From: an uncultured Atopobium sp.
Lineage (GTDB): Bacteria > Actinomycetota > Coriobacteriia > Coriobacteriales > Atopobiaceae
Direction: 5' to 3'
NCBI GenBank assembly: GCA_937990665.1
Contig: CALKRF010000134.1
Location: 1 to 5,364 of the forward strand
Length of the DNA: 5,364 bases
In this document: positions 1 to 5,307 of the stretch, one piece after another
Position numbering within the stretch: position 1 is the stretch's first letter
Layout: each line of letters opens with the position of its first letter
The notes under the pieces: generated by a model
What the model saw: the letters and a program-made list of their open reading frames with translations, nothing else
The model's database searches: none
Told to the model about the DNA's origin: nothing
Position numbers and translations under genes: made by a program

Positions 1-3
1 AAA

Positions 4-52
4 TACCGACCTCCTAATCGTTAGATTTTGGTCTAACTTTTGGGGGTCGGTA
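4..52 (-). terminator. Compound inverted repeat, probable terminator of the coiled-coil gene
   Basis: The outer arms are TACCGACCTCC (4-14) and GGGGGTCGGTA (42-52), which pair over 11 positions with one G-U. Nested inside is a second perfect stem, GTTAGA (20-25) with TCTAAC (32-37), around a 6-base loop. The structure begins about 50 bp past the stop codon of the leftward gene ending at 103. On that strand it is followed by ATTT before the window edge cuts it off, so the T-tract cannot be confirmed. On the plus strand there is a run of six T (67-72), but it lies 14 bp beyond the stem, so the structure may also serve a rightward gene outside the window. A regulatory RNA structure is an alternative. 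Confidence 0.5.
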
Positions 53-102
53 CATATTGTGAGCACTTTTTTATACGGTGATTTGTCTGGGCAAAGACTA
101 AA

Positions 103-1413
103 TTACCAGTTAAAAATCAACCATACAAAGGATGCAAGAATCGCTATCATGCCAAGAACAACAATGATGAAGCCAATGCGCTGAACACGAGTTGTCTCTC
201 GAAGGATTTTCTCGCCAGTAATAAGATCTTTAAGGGTGAGCTGCTTGGTATTGATGTTAATTACCTGTTCGCCAACAGACTTTCTGAGCTCCTCAGTAAT
301 TTCTGGCGTTGCGTGAATCTCTTGAGCGTCATCAATGACTGACTGTGCTTCATCATGTTTATCTGCTGCCTCGTTAAAGAGCTCCTTGGCTGTCTTAATT
401 TTCTCTTCAAGATCTTCTATATCTTTGCTCAGAATCCTCTGACGAGCATTAGCCTCAGCTACTACGGCATCATATTCTTGCTGTTTCTGCTCATAGTCTT
501 TGCGAGCCGCATCAATAGAAGACTCTGAGGACTCCAACGATTTGCCCTGGGTCCAGTAATGCGTTTGTGCCATCTCAAGTGAAGACTGGAAAGAGTTCTG
601 TAGTTCCTCAACTTGCTTTTGAGCCTGCTCTGCACGAGCAAGCTCTGCCTTAAGGTCTTCCTCAATACGAACAATTGCATCGTGATTAGCAGCAGGGTCT
701 GTCTTAAGACCAGCAAGTTCTTCTCTCAGAGAAAGCTGTCTTGCCTGGGAGTTTTCCAGCGCTTTATTTGCAGACGCTACAGCAGCATCGCGTTTCTCGG
801 TAACTTCTTTAAGCTGAGCCTCAGCGTTTTTAACACCACGCTGTGCCTCAGAGATTGTCTTTGAGATATCATCCAGCCTGCCTTTTGCTGTGGCAGCAAC
901 TTCTTTGTAAGGCTTAATCTTTGCTTCGTCGTCAACTTTTTGCTGTTCAAGCTTCTGAATAAGCTGGTTTTTCTTAACCGTGAGAAGATCTACTTGCGTA
1001 GATTGATCACTCATGACCTGAGCGGTTTCTGCAAAAATTTTCTCTTGCTCAGCAATAATCTGGTCAAATGAGCTCTGTACGTAATCTCTGTGTTCTAGGT
1101 CTTGCTTGTCTTTAGCAAGATGCTCCTGCATCTGTTTGAGCTCTTGCTTTGCAGAATTTGTCTCTTTAGCGGCGTTGTGGACTTCTTTGGTAGCCTGAAA
1201 ACCTTCTGCAACAGCGGTTGTGGCGCTTTCAAACGCGCTGCTAACGCCTTTTGCTACAACCTGAGTAGTGTCTTTGGCAATCTTTTGAATGTCCTGGGAC
1301 TTGCTGACTTCAGGTGTGATCTCAGACTCATTCTGTTCATCAGAAGTTACTGCTTGAGTATCTATTGTGCCCAAATCCTCGGTTTTTGAGTTTTGGATAT
1401 CGTTTTCAGCCAT
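103..1413 (-). CDS. Tail-anchored coiled-coil protein, function unknown
   Basis: I do not recognise a named family. The 436-residue product has three visible parts. Residues 1-40 are acidic, polar and probably disordered. Residues from about 41 to 365 are Ala/Glu/Lys/Gln-rich and look helical. They begin with an amphipathic stretch (about 41-80) and continue as long coiled-coil segments broken near P168, P239 and the aromatic HYW at 285-287. At the C terminus, residues 413-434 form one hydrophobic helix ending the protein with Asn-Trp. There is no signal peptide and no cysteine. This is the layout of a tail-anchored protein with its coiled coil in the cytoplasm. The ATG start is supported by a perfect AGGAGG six bases upstream (1420-1425). 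Length and heptad character recall membrane-tethered scaffold or chromosome/division-associated coiled coils, but that is only analogy. The gene diverges from ptsH and appears monocistronic. Coding status is very secure; function is unknown. Confidence 0.93.
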   Translation of the reverse strand: MAENDIQNSKTEDLGTIDTQAVTSDEQNESEITPEVSKSQDIQKIAKDTTQVVAKGVSSAFESATTAVAEGFQATKEVHNAAKETNSAKQELKQMQEHLAKDKQDLEHRDYVQSSFDQIIAEQEKIFAETAQVMSDQSTQVDLLTVKKNQLIQKLEQQKVDDEAKIKPYKEVAATAKGRLDDISKTISEAQRGVKNAEAQLKEVTEKRDAAVASANKALENSQARQLSLREELAGLKTDPAANHDAIVRIEEDLKAELARAEQAQKQVEELQNSFQSSLEMAQTHYWTQGKSLESSESSIDAARKDYEQKQQEYDAVVAEANARQRILSKDIEDLEEKIKTAKELFNEAADKHDEAQSVIDDAQEIHATPEITEELRKSVGEQVININTKQLTLKDLITGEKILRETTRVQRIGFIIVVLGMIAILASFVWLIFNW

Positions 1414-1507
1414 GGTGAACCTCCTATAAGAGTTCTGACTTATTATTTTTACCCTGTTTTTGGGGAATTCATAGTCTAATTTGGTTCTTTCTGGAAATAA
1501 GATTGGA

Positions 1508-1513
1508 TATAAT
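1508..1513 (+). promoter_or_regulatory. ptsH promoter, -10 box
   Basis: A perfect TATAAT lies 83 bp ahead of the ptsH start codon. At the ideal 17-bp spacing the -35 position (1485-1490) reads TTCTTT, a poor match. A TTGG-containing alternative at 1481-1486 would leave 21 bp. The likely start of transcription is near 1520, giving a leader of about 77 bases. No exact extended -10 TGn is present. The -10 is convincing, but the weak -35 suggests an activator or a promoter that depends on the -10 region. Confidence 0.6.
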
Positions 1514-1525
1514 ACGTTATGTTTT

Positions 1526-1562
1526 GTTACGATAGTAACGATTAATCGAGAATAACTCTCGA
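1526..1562 (+). promoter_or_regulatory. Two tandem hairpins in the ptsH leader
   Basis: The first dyad is GTTAC (1526-1530), loop GATA, GTAAC (1535-1539). The second is TCGAGA (1546-1551), loop ATAAC, TCTCGA (1557-1562). Both are perfect and both lie between the predicted transcription start and the ribosome site at 1583-1589. The first, at about +6 to +20, could equally be a protein-binding operator. As RNA they could protect the 5' end of a highly expressed message. There is no T-tract, so they do not look like an attenuator. Confidence 0.45.
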
Positions 1563-1596
1563 GTAGATTTTTGGTTTCCGGAAGGGGAGTCCACTT

Positions 1597-1869
1597 ATGG
1601 TTTCAAAGCAGACTACTATCATCAATGCAACTGGTCTTCATGCTCGTCCAGCATCCGTCTTTGTTTCTGAGGCAAAGAAGTTTGAGAGCAACGTCACCAT
1701 CAAGAATGTAGACAAGGACTCCGCACCAGTTAACGCTAAGTCCATCATGATGATTCTTGCTGCTGGCCTTGGTACTGGCACTAAGATTGAGATTGCATGT
1801 GACGGCGCTGACGAGCAGGCAGCTCTTGACGCTCTCATTGCTCTTGTTGACAACGGCTTCGGCGAGTAA
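1597..1869 (+). CDS. ptsH: HPr, phosphocarrier protein of the PTS
   Basis: HPr accepts phosphate from enzyme I (EI~P) and passes it to sugar-specific EIIA domains in the cytoplasm. In Gram-positive bacteria it is also phosphorylated on a serine by HPr kinase to act in carbon catabolite control. The 90-residue product has the active-site block TGLHARPA with His15 at its canonical position and Arg17. It also has the regulatory-serine block VNAKSIMMILAAG, with Ser49 equivalent to Ser46 of Bacillus subtilis HPr. Relative to that protein there appear to be three extra residues between the strand VTIKNV and VNAKS. The start is set by AAGGGGAG seven bases before the ATG. A clear promoter and terminator make it a single-gene unit or nearly so. 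The gene for enzyme I, often adjacent in other bacteria, is not in this window. Confidence 0.98.
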   Translation: MVSKQTTIINATGLHARPASVFVSEAKKFESNVTIKNVDKDSAPVNAKSIMMILAAGLGTGTKIEIACDGADEQAALDALIALVDNGFGE

Positions 1870-1882
1870 GCTAACGGCTTAC
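1866..1882 (+). promoter_or_regulatory. Hairpin over the ptsH stop codon
   Basis: A perfect 6-bp stem, GTAAGC (1866-1871) with GCTTAC (1877-1882), encloses the loop TAACG. Its left arm contains the last base of the final codon and the TAA stop. It lies 15 bp ahead of the terminator stem and has no T-tract, so it is not itself a terminator. It may help stabilise the 3' end of the message. Confidence 0.4.
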
Positions 1883-1897
1883 ATAAAAGTGCACGTC

Positions 1898-1922
1898 AAG
1901 CCCGGCTTTGCCGGGCTTTTTT
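1898..1922 (+). terminator. Intrinsic terminator of ptsH
   Basis: A perfect 9-bp GC-rich stem, AAGCCCGGC (1898-1906) with GCCGGGCTT (1910-1918), closes a three-base loop. It runs into six T residues (1917-1922). It lies 28 bp after the ptsH stop codon. This is a textbook rho-independent terminator. Confidence 0.95.
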
Positions 1923-1937
1923 CAAAGAGAGGTTAGT

Positions 1938-2315
1938 ATGACATTTGTTGCAACATGGCTTGTAACTACTGTTGCTACGTTGGTGGCCTGCACCTTAATT
2001 CCAGGTCTAACTGTTGTGGGAGGCTCGTGGGCAGGTCCTATTCTGTTCTCGTTAGTACTCGCAGCAGTCAATACGGGCATTAAGCCTGTTGTTAAGCTAC
2101 TCTCATTGCCTATTAATGTGCTGACCCTAGGTATTTTCTCGCTCTTTATTAATGCTTTTATGCTTGAGCTTTCAAGTTTTATTTCTAGGAATTTGCTGCA
2201 TGCGGGCGTTGCTATTGATTCTTTAGGCACCGCTATCCTGGGATCAATAGTTATCTCAATTGTCTCTTCAATTGTGATTAGCCTTACTGGTCTGAAGAAG
2301 GAGAACCTTTCCTAA
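1938..2315 (+). CDS. Holin-like four-helix membrane protein (YvlD/PF04020 type)
   Basis: The 125-residue, very hydrophobic product has about four membrane helices (roughly 3-21, 31-46, 58-79 and 97-117). It carries the family's signature: N45, IKP (48-50), LSLPINVLTLGIFSLFINA, which matches the usual NxxxKPxxxxLxLPxxxxTLGxFxxxxNA pattern. The family is annotated as phage holin superfamily IV, but most chromosomal members, such as YvlD, sit outside prophages. No lysis role should be assumed here, and there is no endolysin nearby. The ATG at 1938 is chosen because AGAGAGG (1926-1932) lies five bases upstream. The frame stays open to a TTG at 1908, but that codon is inside the ptsH terminator. 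The gene starts 15 bp after the terminator T-tract, which leaves no room for its own promoter. Its last 32 bp overlap the convergent hydrolase gene. Confidence 0.9.
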   Translation: MTFVATWLVTTVATLVACTLIPGLTVVGGSWAGPILFSLVLAAVNTGIKPVVKLLSLPINVLTLGIFSLFINAFMLELSSFISRNLLHAGVAIDSLGTAILGSIVISIVSSIVISLTGLKKENLS

Positions 2316-3510
2316 GTTCTTTTTGGGCTTTATCAAGCTTGGCAAAACTTTCCGAGATAGCAGAGGTAATCTGAGAGATCTGCGATGACTCGGTAATGTT
2401 TTCAATTAAAGATGTTGCAGATGCATTGACAAGCGAACTAAGGAGGTCAAAAAAGACTTCTTTGGTTTGCTTTTCTGTTTTAGTGAGCGCAGCTACAACG
2501 GGTTGTAAGTTTGCAGGTGAGCTAATAATGTCACTGAAATAGACTGCTCCGCCTGCCGAGAGGGCGTCAAAGAGCTCATTGGTAAAGTGCTCTCGATCAG
2601 AGAGAGGGAGTTCTTTATACCAGTTGCTAAATGCCTCATTAATCTTTTTACATTCAGGCTGGAAGTCGTCAGCAAACTCAAATGTGTTGCGCATAACCTG
2701 CCATGAAACGCCGTCATGTGCCAACATGCCCGTCTCAGAGCTTTTTACAATGAGCTTTGGTACAGCAGGATCATCAAAAATCATGCCGACTACGCTGAAC
2801 TCAGGCAAAATACGGATGTATTTATCTCCAAGCACCTTGTGGGCTGTGGCGGGGAGAATTTCAGGACACATATTAGGTCCATCGTTGCTCCAGACGCGGT
2901 CAAACGTGCCAAGCAGTTCTTCAGGACAGACTGTCGATGCGTATGCTGCAAGGTTGCCACCCTTAGAATGACCACCAACCATAACGTTTGCACAGGTATT
3001 ACTGTTTCCTTCTGCAAGGTGCTCGCGAATACGTTTCTCAAGGTATAGTGCCGCCGACTTATCAGCGGAAGTAACCTGGAAGCTGAGGTTGAGGTTTTCT
3101 CGCCAGCCAACCAGCGTGCCGTCAGTTCCTCTAAAAGAAACAAACATCTGCCCCGTAGGAAGATAGGCGGTAAATGCTGCAAACTGCAGGTTTTTCTCGA
3201 CATTAATGCGGTCTACATAGCGGCCAAGCTCAATGTTGGCAAAGCGGGGAGCATTAACGAGTGCCTCAAGGAAGGTTCCATCAACGCGAGAAAATCCCGT
3301 GATAAGAGACGGGTCATCTTTAAGTTTTGCCAGCATTTTTGCGCAAGCGTCACCAAGCTGAACGCGCTTCTCGCTACGTTCAGAAGGAACGACCCCACCA
3401 AATCCCAGATAGGAAAGAATTGAAAGAATCAGGTTATCGACGTTATTAAAAGGGTCATTCTCAAACGTCAGATCGCCGCGCCAGTGTAGATAGTCAACGA
3501 CATTTGCCAT
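2284..3510 (-). CDS. DUF2974 (Mbeg1-like) alpha/beta-hydrolase
   Basis: This 408-residue cytoplasmic protein has no signal peptide or membrane helix. Several lipase-like family landmarks are visible. The N-terminal block MANVVDYLHWRGD is typical of the family. FRGTD (126-130) is followed by GW and ENL and resembles the region before the oxyanion hole in class 3 lipases. GHSKGGNLA (180-188) is the nucleophile elbow, with Ser182 as the predicted nucleophile. SNDGPN (208-213) supplies an acidic candidate, Asp210, and LAHDGVSW (263-270) supplies the candidate histidine, His265. A complete catalytic triad is therefore plausible. The substrate is unknown; lipid or acyl-ester hydrolysis is the family-based guess. 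Residues about 340-400 form a helical, Ser/Glu/Lys-rich tail. The ATG is supported by AAGAGG/AGGA (3515-3524, reverse strand) at somewhat uneven spacing. The gene diverges from the acyltransferase and converges on the holin-like gene with overlap. Confidence 0.93.
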   Translation of the reverse strand: MANVVDYLHWRGDLTFENDPFNNVDNLILSILSYLGFGGVVPSERSEKRVQLGDACAKMLAKLKDDPSLITGFSRVDGTFLEALVNAPRFANIELGRYVDRINVEKNLQFAAFTAYLPTGQMFVSFRGTDGTLVGWRENLNLSFQVTSADKSAALYLEKRIREHLAEGNSNTCANVMVGGHSKGGNLAAYASTVCPEELLGTFDRVWSNDGPNMCPEILPATAHKVLGDKYIRILPEFSVVGMIFDDPAVPKLIVKSSETGMLAHDGVSWQVMRNTFEFADDFQPECKKINEAFSNWYKELPLSDREHFTNELFDALSAGGAVYFSDIISSPANLQPVVAALTKTEKQTKEVFFDLLSSLVNASATSLIENITESSQISQITSAISESFAKLDKAQKELRKGSPSSDQ

Positions 3511-3538
3511 GATGCCTCTTTCCTGCTGGTACTTTTCG

Positions 3539-3544
3539 TATACT
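3539..3544 (+). promoter_or_regulatory. Possible -10 box of the acyltransferase gene
   Basis: TATACT matches the -10 consensus at five of six positions and would start transcription near 3551, ahead of the ribosome site at 3571-3576. No convincing -35 sits 16-18 bp upstream. The overlapping GTATAC (3538-3543) is self-complementary, so the opposite strand reads TAGTAT nearby and could serve the divergent hydrolase gene. The whole divergent gap is only 72 bp, so both promoters must lie in or very near it. Confidence 0.3.
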
Positions 3545-3582
3545 AAGCATAGAGGAAGTTTGATTGATTTGGGGAGAAGCCC

Positions 3583-4716
3583 GTGGAAAAAGCTACAGTT
3601 TCTTCAAAAGCAATTGCTACCAAGAAGCGCTTTGTTTTTGCAGATGTTCTTACCATTTTGGCAGGTATTGCTGTTGTTATGCTGCATACCTCACTTAATG
3701 TTTTTTCGCTTGCGCACACTAAAACATGGGCCTTCTCTTTAGCTCTGCAAGCTGCGTTTATTTACGCGGTACCTATCTTTTTTATGCTGAGCGGTATGAA
3801 TCTGCTTGGGTATAGAAGCAAATACTCCACAAAGACATTTTTTATGAAGCGTGCTAGAAAGACGCTGATGGCTCTTATTTTTGGCAGCCTAGCGGTGTAT
3901 CTGATGTACGTGCTTTTTCCTACAAAGTTTTGGGGTGCTGAAGAAGTTGCGGCAAGCGCTGGTGTTGCCGATTTTGTGAAGCGCTTTCTAACCAATAACG
4001 TTAACAGCACTCTTTGGTTCATCTATACCATTTTGTATCTGTATCTTTTGACACCTGTGCTTTCTTTGGTAGTTCAAAAGAAAGAAACCCTGCTCTATGT
4101 TATGGCACTTACGCTCTTTGTGAGCTTTGGATTGCCGCTACTTGAGTTCATTGGCGTTCGTGGTGTTTACTTTGATCAGCTGTTTAGATGGGCTGCGTTT
4201 AACAGCGATGGCCTTTTTTACTATCTGCTGGGATATTTCGTTAAGACGTATTACGACGAGCTTCCAAAATTTACTAAAAACAATCTTGTGCTTGCTGTAA
4301 TTTTCTTACTTTCATCTGCGGCTATGTTTGGCTGGGGACTTATTGCTAATAACTTTGGAACCCCACTGACGCCAGAAATGACATATCAGAGCTATCCCAT
4401 TACTATTAAAAACTTCCTCTGCATAGCACAGGCCGCATCTTTGTTCCTGTTTGTGCTGAACCTTGAGCCAAAGCTACAGGAGCTTTCCGATGGTGCCAAG
4501 AAATACATCAGCACGGTATCTGCTGGTGTTTTAGGAGTCTATCTGTTCCAGATTCCTGTTATTAACTTCTTAGGACTAAGACTTGGCCGATTCCCGTACA
4601 GCTTGCTTGGTAACGCTTTTGTACGAGGCATCTTTGTCTTTGTAGTCACAATTATTGTAGTTATGGTGTTCCAGTGGCTGATGAGACAGGTCAAACAGAA
4701 ATTTTCTGCTAAATAG
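3583..4716 (+). CDS. Membrane acyltransferase, Acyltransferase_3 family
   Basis: The family consists of polytopic membrane enzymes that transfer acyl groups, often acetyl or succinyl, to envelope sugars, polysaccharides or lipids. The 377-residue product has about ten hydrophobic helices. Family landmarks include R16-F-x-x-A-D21 leading into the first helix, with His35 at its end (VVMLHTS). This corresponds to the conserved Arg/Asp...His block. Others are the PIFFMLSG motif (64-71), basic RARK before helix 3 (90-93), and NSTLWFIYTILYLYLLTP (141-158). Near the C terminus, the usual YLxHP-like motif reads YLFQIP (320-325), with Gln323 where His is common. The start is GTG at 3583, six bases after GGGGAG (3571-3576); the next in-frame ATG (Met33) would delete much of helix 1. 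No glycosyltransferase or polysaccharide genes are in the window, so the acceptor cannot be named. Confidence 0.9.
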   Translation: MEKATVSSKAIATKKRFVFADVLTILAGIAVVMLHTSLNVFSLAHTKTWAFSLALQAAFIYAVPIFFMLSGMNLLGYRSKYSTKTFFMKRARKTLMALIFGSLAVYLMYVLFPTKFWGAEEVAASAGVADFVKRFLTNNVNSTLWFIYTILYLYLLTPVLSLVVQKKETLLYVMALTLFVSFGLPLLEFIGVRGVYFDQLFRWAAFNSDGLFYYLLGYFVKTYYDELPKFTKNNLVLAVIFLLSSAAMFGWGLIANNFGTPLTPEMTYQSYPITIKNFLCIAQAASLFLFVLNLEPKLQELSDGAKKYISTVSAGVLGVYLFQIPVINFLGLRLGRFPYSLLGNAFVRGIFVFVVTIIVVMVFQWLMRQVKQKFSAK

Positions 4717-4744
4717 CTTTTGCTATGTCATCTGAGAAATTGAG

Positions 4745-4772
4745 TTGATATTAGAAACAATTTTAGTATCAG
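4745..4772. repeat. Imperfect AT-rich inverted repeat before the orphan membrane gene
   Basis: Left arm GATATTAGAA (4747-4756) pairs with TTTTAGTATC (4761-4770) across a four-base ACAA loop. Eight Watson-Crick pairs and two G-U pairs form, and outer T-A and T-G pairs extend it to 4745 and 4772. It begins with TTGATA, a five-of-six match to a -35 box, and ends just ahead of TAAAAT (4774-4779). It could be an operator, or a weak AT-rich terminator for the acyltransferase gene that ends at 4716. The lack of a following T-tract favours the operator reading. Confidence 0.35.
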
Positions 4773-4773
4773 A

Positions 4774-4779
4774 TAAAAT
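4774..4779 (+). promoter_or_regulatory. Possible -10 box of the orphan membrane gene
   Basis: TAAAAT is a five-of-six match to TATAAT. Transcription would start near 4786, inside the palindrome at 4782-4795. The -35 position at 17-bp spacing (4751-4756) reads TTAGAA, three of six. The better TTGATA at 4745-4750 is 23 bp away, too far for normal spacing. The whole spacer is AT-rich, so chance matches are likely. Confidence 0.3.
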
Positions 4780-4781
4780 AT

Positions 4782-4795
4782 AGTTTATATAAACT
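4782..4795. promoter_or_regulatory. Perfect 14-bp palindrome, candidate operator
   Basis: AGTTTATATAAACT is fully self-complementary with no spacer. It ends directly against the ribosome site (GAAGGAG, 4796-4802) of the gene starting at 4810 and would cover the predicted transcription start. A perfect palindrome of this length at this position fits a dimeric repressor site. As RNA it is too short and too AT-rich to form a stable hairpin. Confidence 0.4.
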
Positions 4796-4809
4796 GAAGG
4801 AGTACAGCG

Positions 4810-5241
4810 ATGAGCTCTTTTACGTTTTTTAAACATAAAGATTTTTCTAATAACGCGTCCGAGAATGTAATAAAAACATCACATCTTCGCGCATTCAATC
4901 CCGCTAGAATACTGGGTTTTTGTCTACTTAGTTTAATCTTTGGATTTCCTTTTCCCATGATTTTAATTACAAGGGATGATGTTCATTGTAATGTGCCATT
5001 GGTCTCTTTTGTAATGTGCATTTTTATTGCCTGTGTTTTTGATAAGGCCTATCGCATTCTTAATGGAGGGTCAGTTCAAAAAATAATTAAAAGCCTATGT
5101 TTGTGTCTGGTTGTTTGGTTGTTCTCAGCTCTCTTTATTTACTGTTTAGCGTACATAGATTTGGGTTTAGGCGAAAAAATTGTCAATACAGGTATAGGTC
5201 TTTTCGTATTTATCTGCCTTAGTCGGATTGTGATTCGTTAA
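4810..5241 (+). CDS. Unrecognised four-helix membrane protein, cysteine-rich
   Basis: I do not recognise this 143-residue protein. After a polar N terminus of about 32 residues come four hydrophobic segments (roughly 33-53, 61-79, 93-115 and 124-141). Basic residues cluster at HLRAFNPAR before helix 1, at DKAYRILN...KIIK between helices 2 and 3, and at the very C terminus. Acidic residues (DD at 56-57, D117, E122) are in the other loops. By the positive-inside rule both ends face the cytoplasm. It has eight cysteines (38, 60, 70, 75, 97, 99, 112, 136), most inside predicted helices and two in CLC spacing. The ATG is supported by AAGGAG seven bases upstream. The gene is visibly more AT-rich than its neighbours, with codons such as ATA and AAA frequent, which may indicate a recent arrival. 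Its 93-bp upstream spacer suggests separate control from the acyltransferase. Confidence 0.8.
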   Translation: MSSFTFFKHKDFSNNASENVIKTSHLRAFNPARILGFCLLSLIFGFPFPMILITRDDVHCNVPLVSFVMCIFIACVFDKAYRILNGGSVQKIIKSLCLCLVVWLFSALFIYCLAYIDLGLGEKIVNTGIGLFVFICLSRIVIR

Positions 5242-5264
5242 TAAATAGACCTGCATAAAAATTT

Positions 5265-5307
5265 GAACTGCCTCCCATTTCTTGGACATAAGAAATGGGA
5301 GGCTGTT
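5265..5307 (-). terminator. Long perfect hairpin, probable terminator
   Basis: GCCTCCCATTTCTT (5270-5283) pairs perfectly over 14 bp with 5290-5303 around the loop GGACAT. Beyond a T-T mismatch three more pairs (5266-5268 with 5305-5307) extend it. On the minus strand the stem is followed closely by AAATTTTTAT, a usable T-tract. On the plus strand only TGTTACTATG follows. It therefore fits best as the terminator of a leftward gene lying beyond the right edge. It may also stop transcripts of the plus-strand gene ending at 5241, 28 bp before the core stem. Confidence 0.7.

Noticed and set aside
613..1389. Plus-strand open frames opposite the coiled-coil gene
   Set aside because: They are antisense shadows of a strongly supported gene, with no ribosome sites and improbable, cysteine/phenylalanine-rich compositions.
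1430..1500. Promoter for the leftward coiled-coil gene
   Set aside because: Candidate -10 boxes on the minus strand (TATGAA, TATTAT) lack acceptable -35 partners, so no specific site is called although one must be in this divergent region.
1847..1852. Perfect TTGACA inside the end of ptsH as a -35 box for the holin-like gene
   Set aside because: The -10 position at 16-19 bp has no adequate match, and the hexamer is explained by the Val-Asp-Asn codons.
1908..1937. TTG start at 1908 that would add ten residues to the holin-like protein
   Set aside because: The codon lies in the loop and right arm of the ptsH terminator and has no ribosome site, while ATG at 1938 has AGAGAGG at good spacing.
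1938..2315. Prophage or lysis cassette suggested by the holin annotation
   Set aside because: No endolysin, structural, integrase or regulatory phage gene is in the window, and chromosomal YvlD-type members are common outside prophages.
2298..2324. Weak hairpin with a run of T after the holin-like gene
   Set aside because: The stem (AAGGAGAAC with GTTCTTTTT) needs two G-U pairs, is AT-rich, and uses its T-run inside the stem, so it is not a credible terminator.
4713..4726. ATAGC-TTTT-GCTAT hairpin at the acyltransferase stop codon as a terminator
   Set aside because: The stem is only 5 bp, AT-rich, and lacks a T-tract after it.
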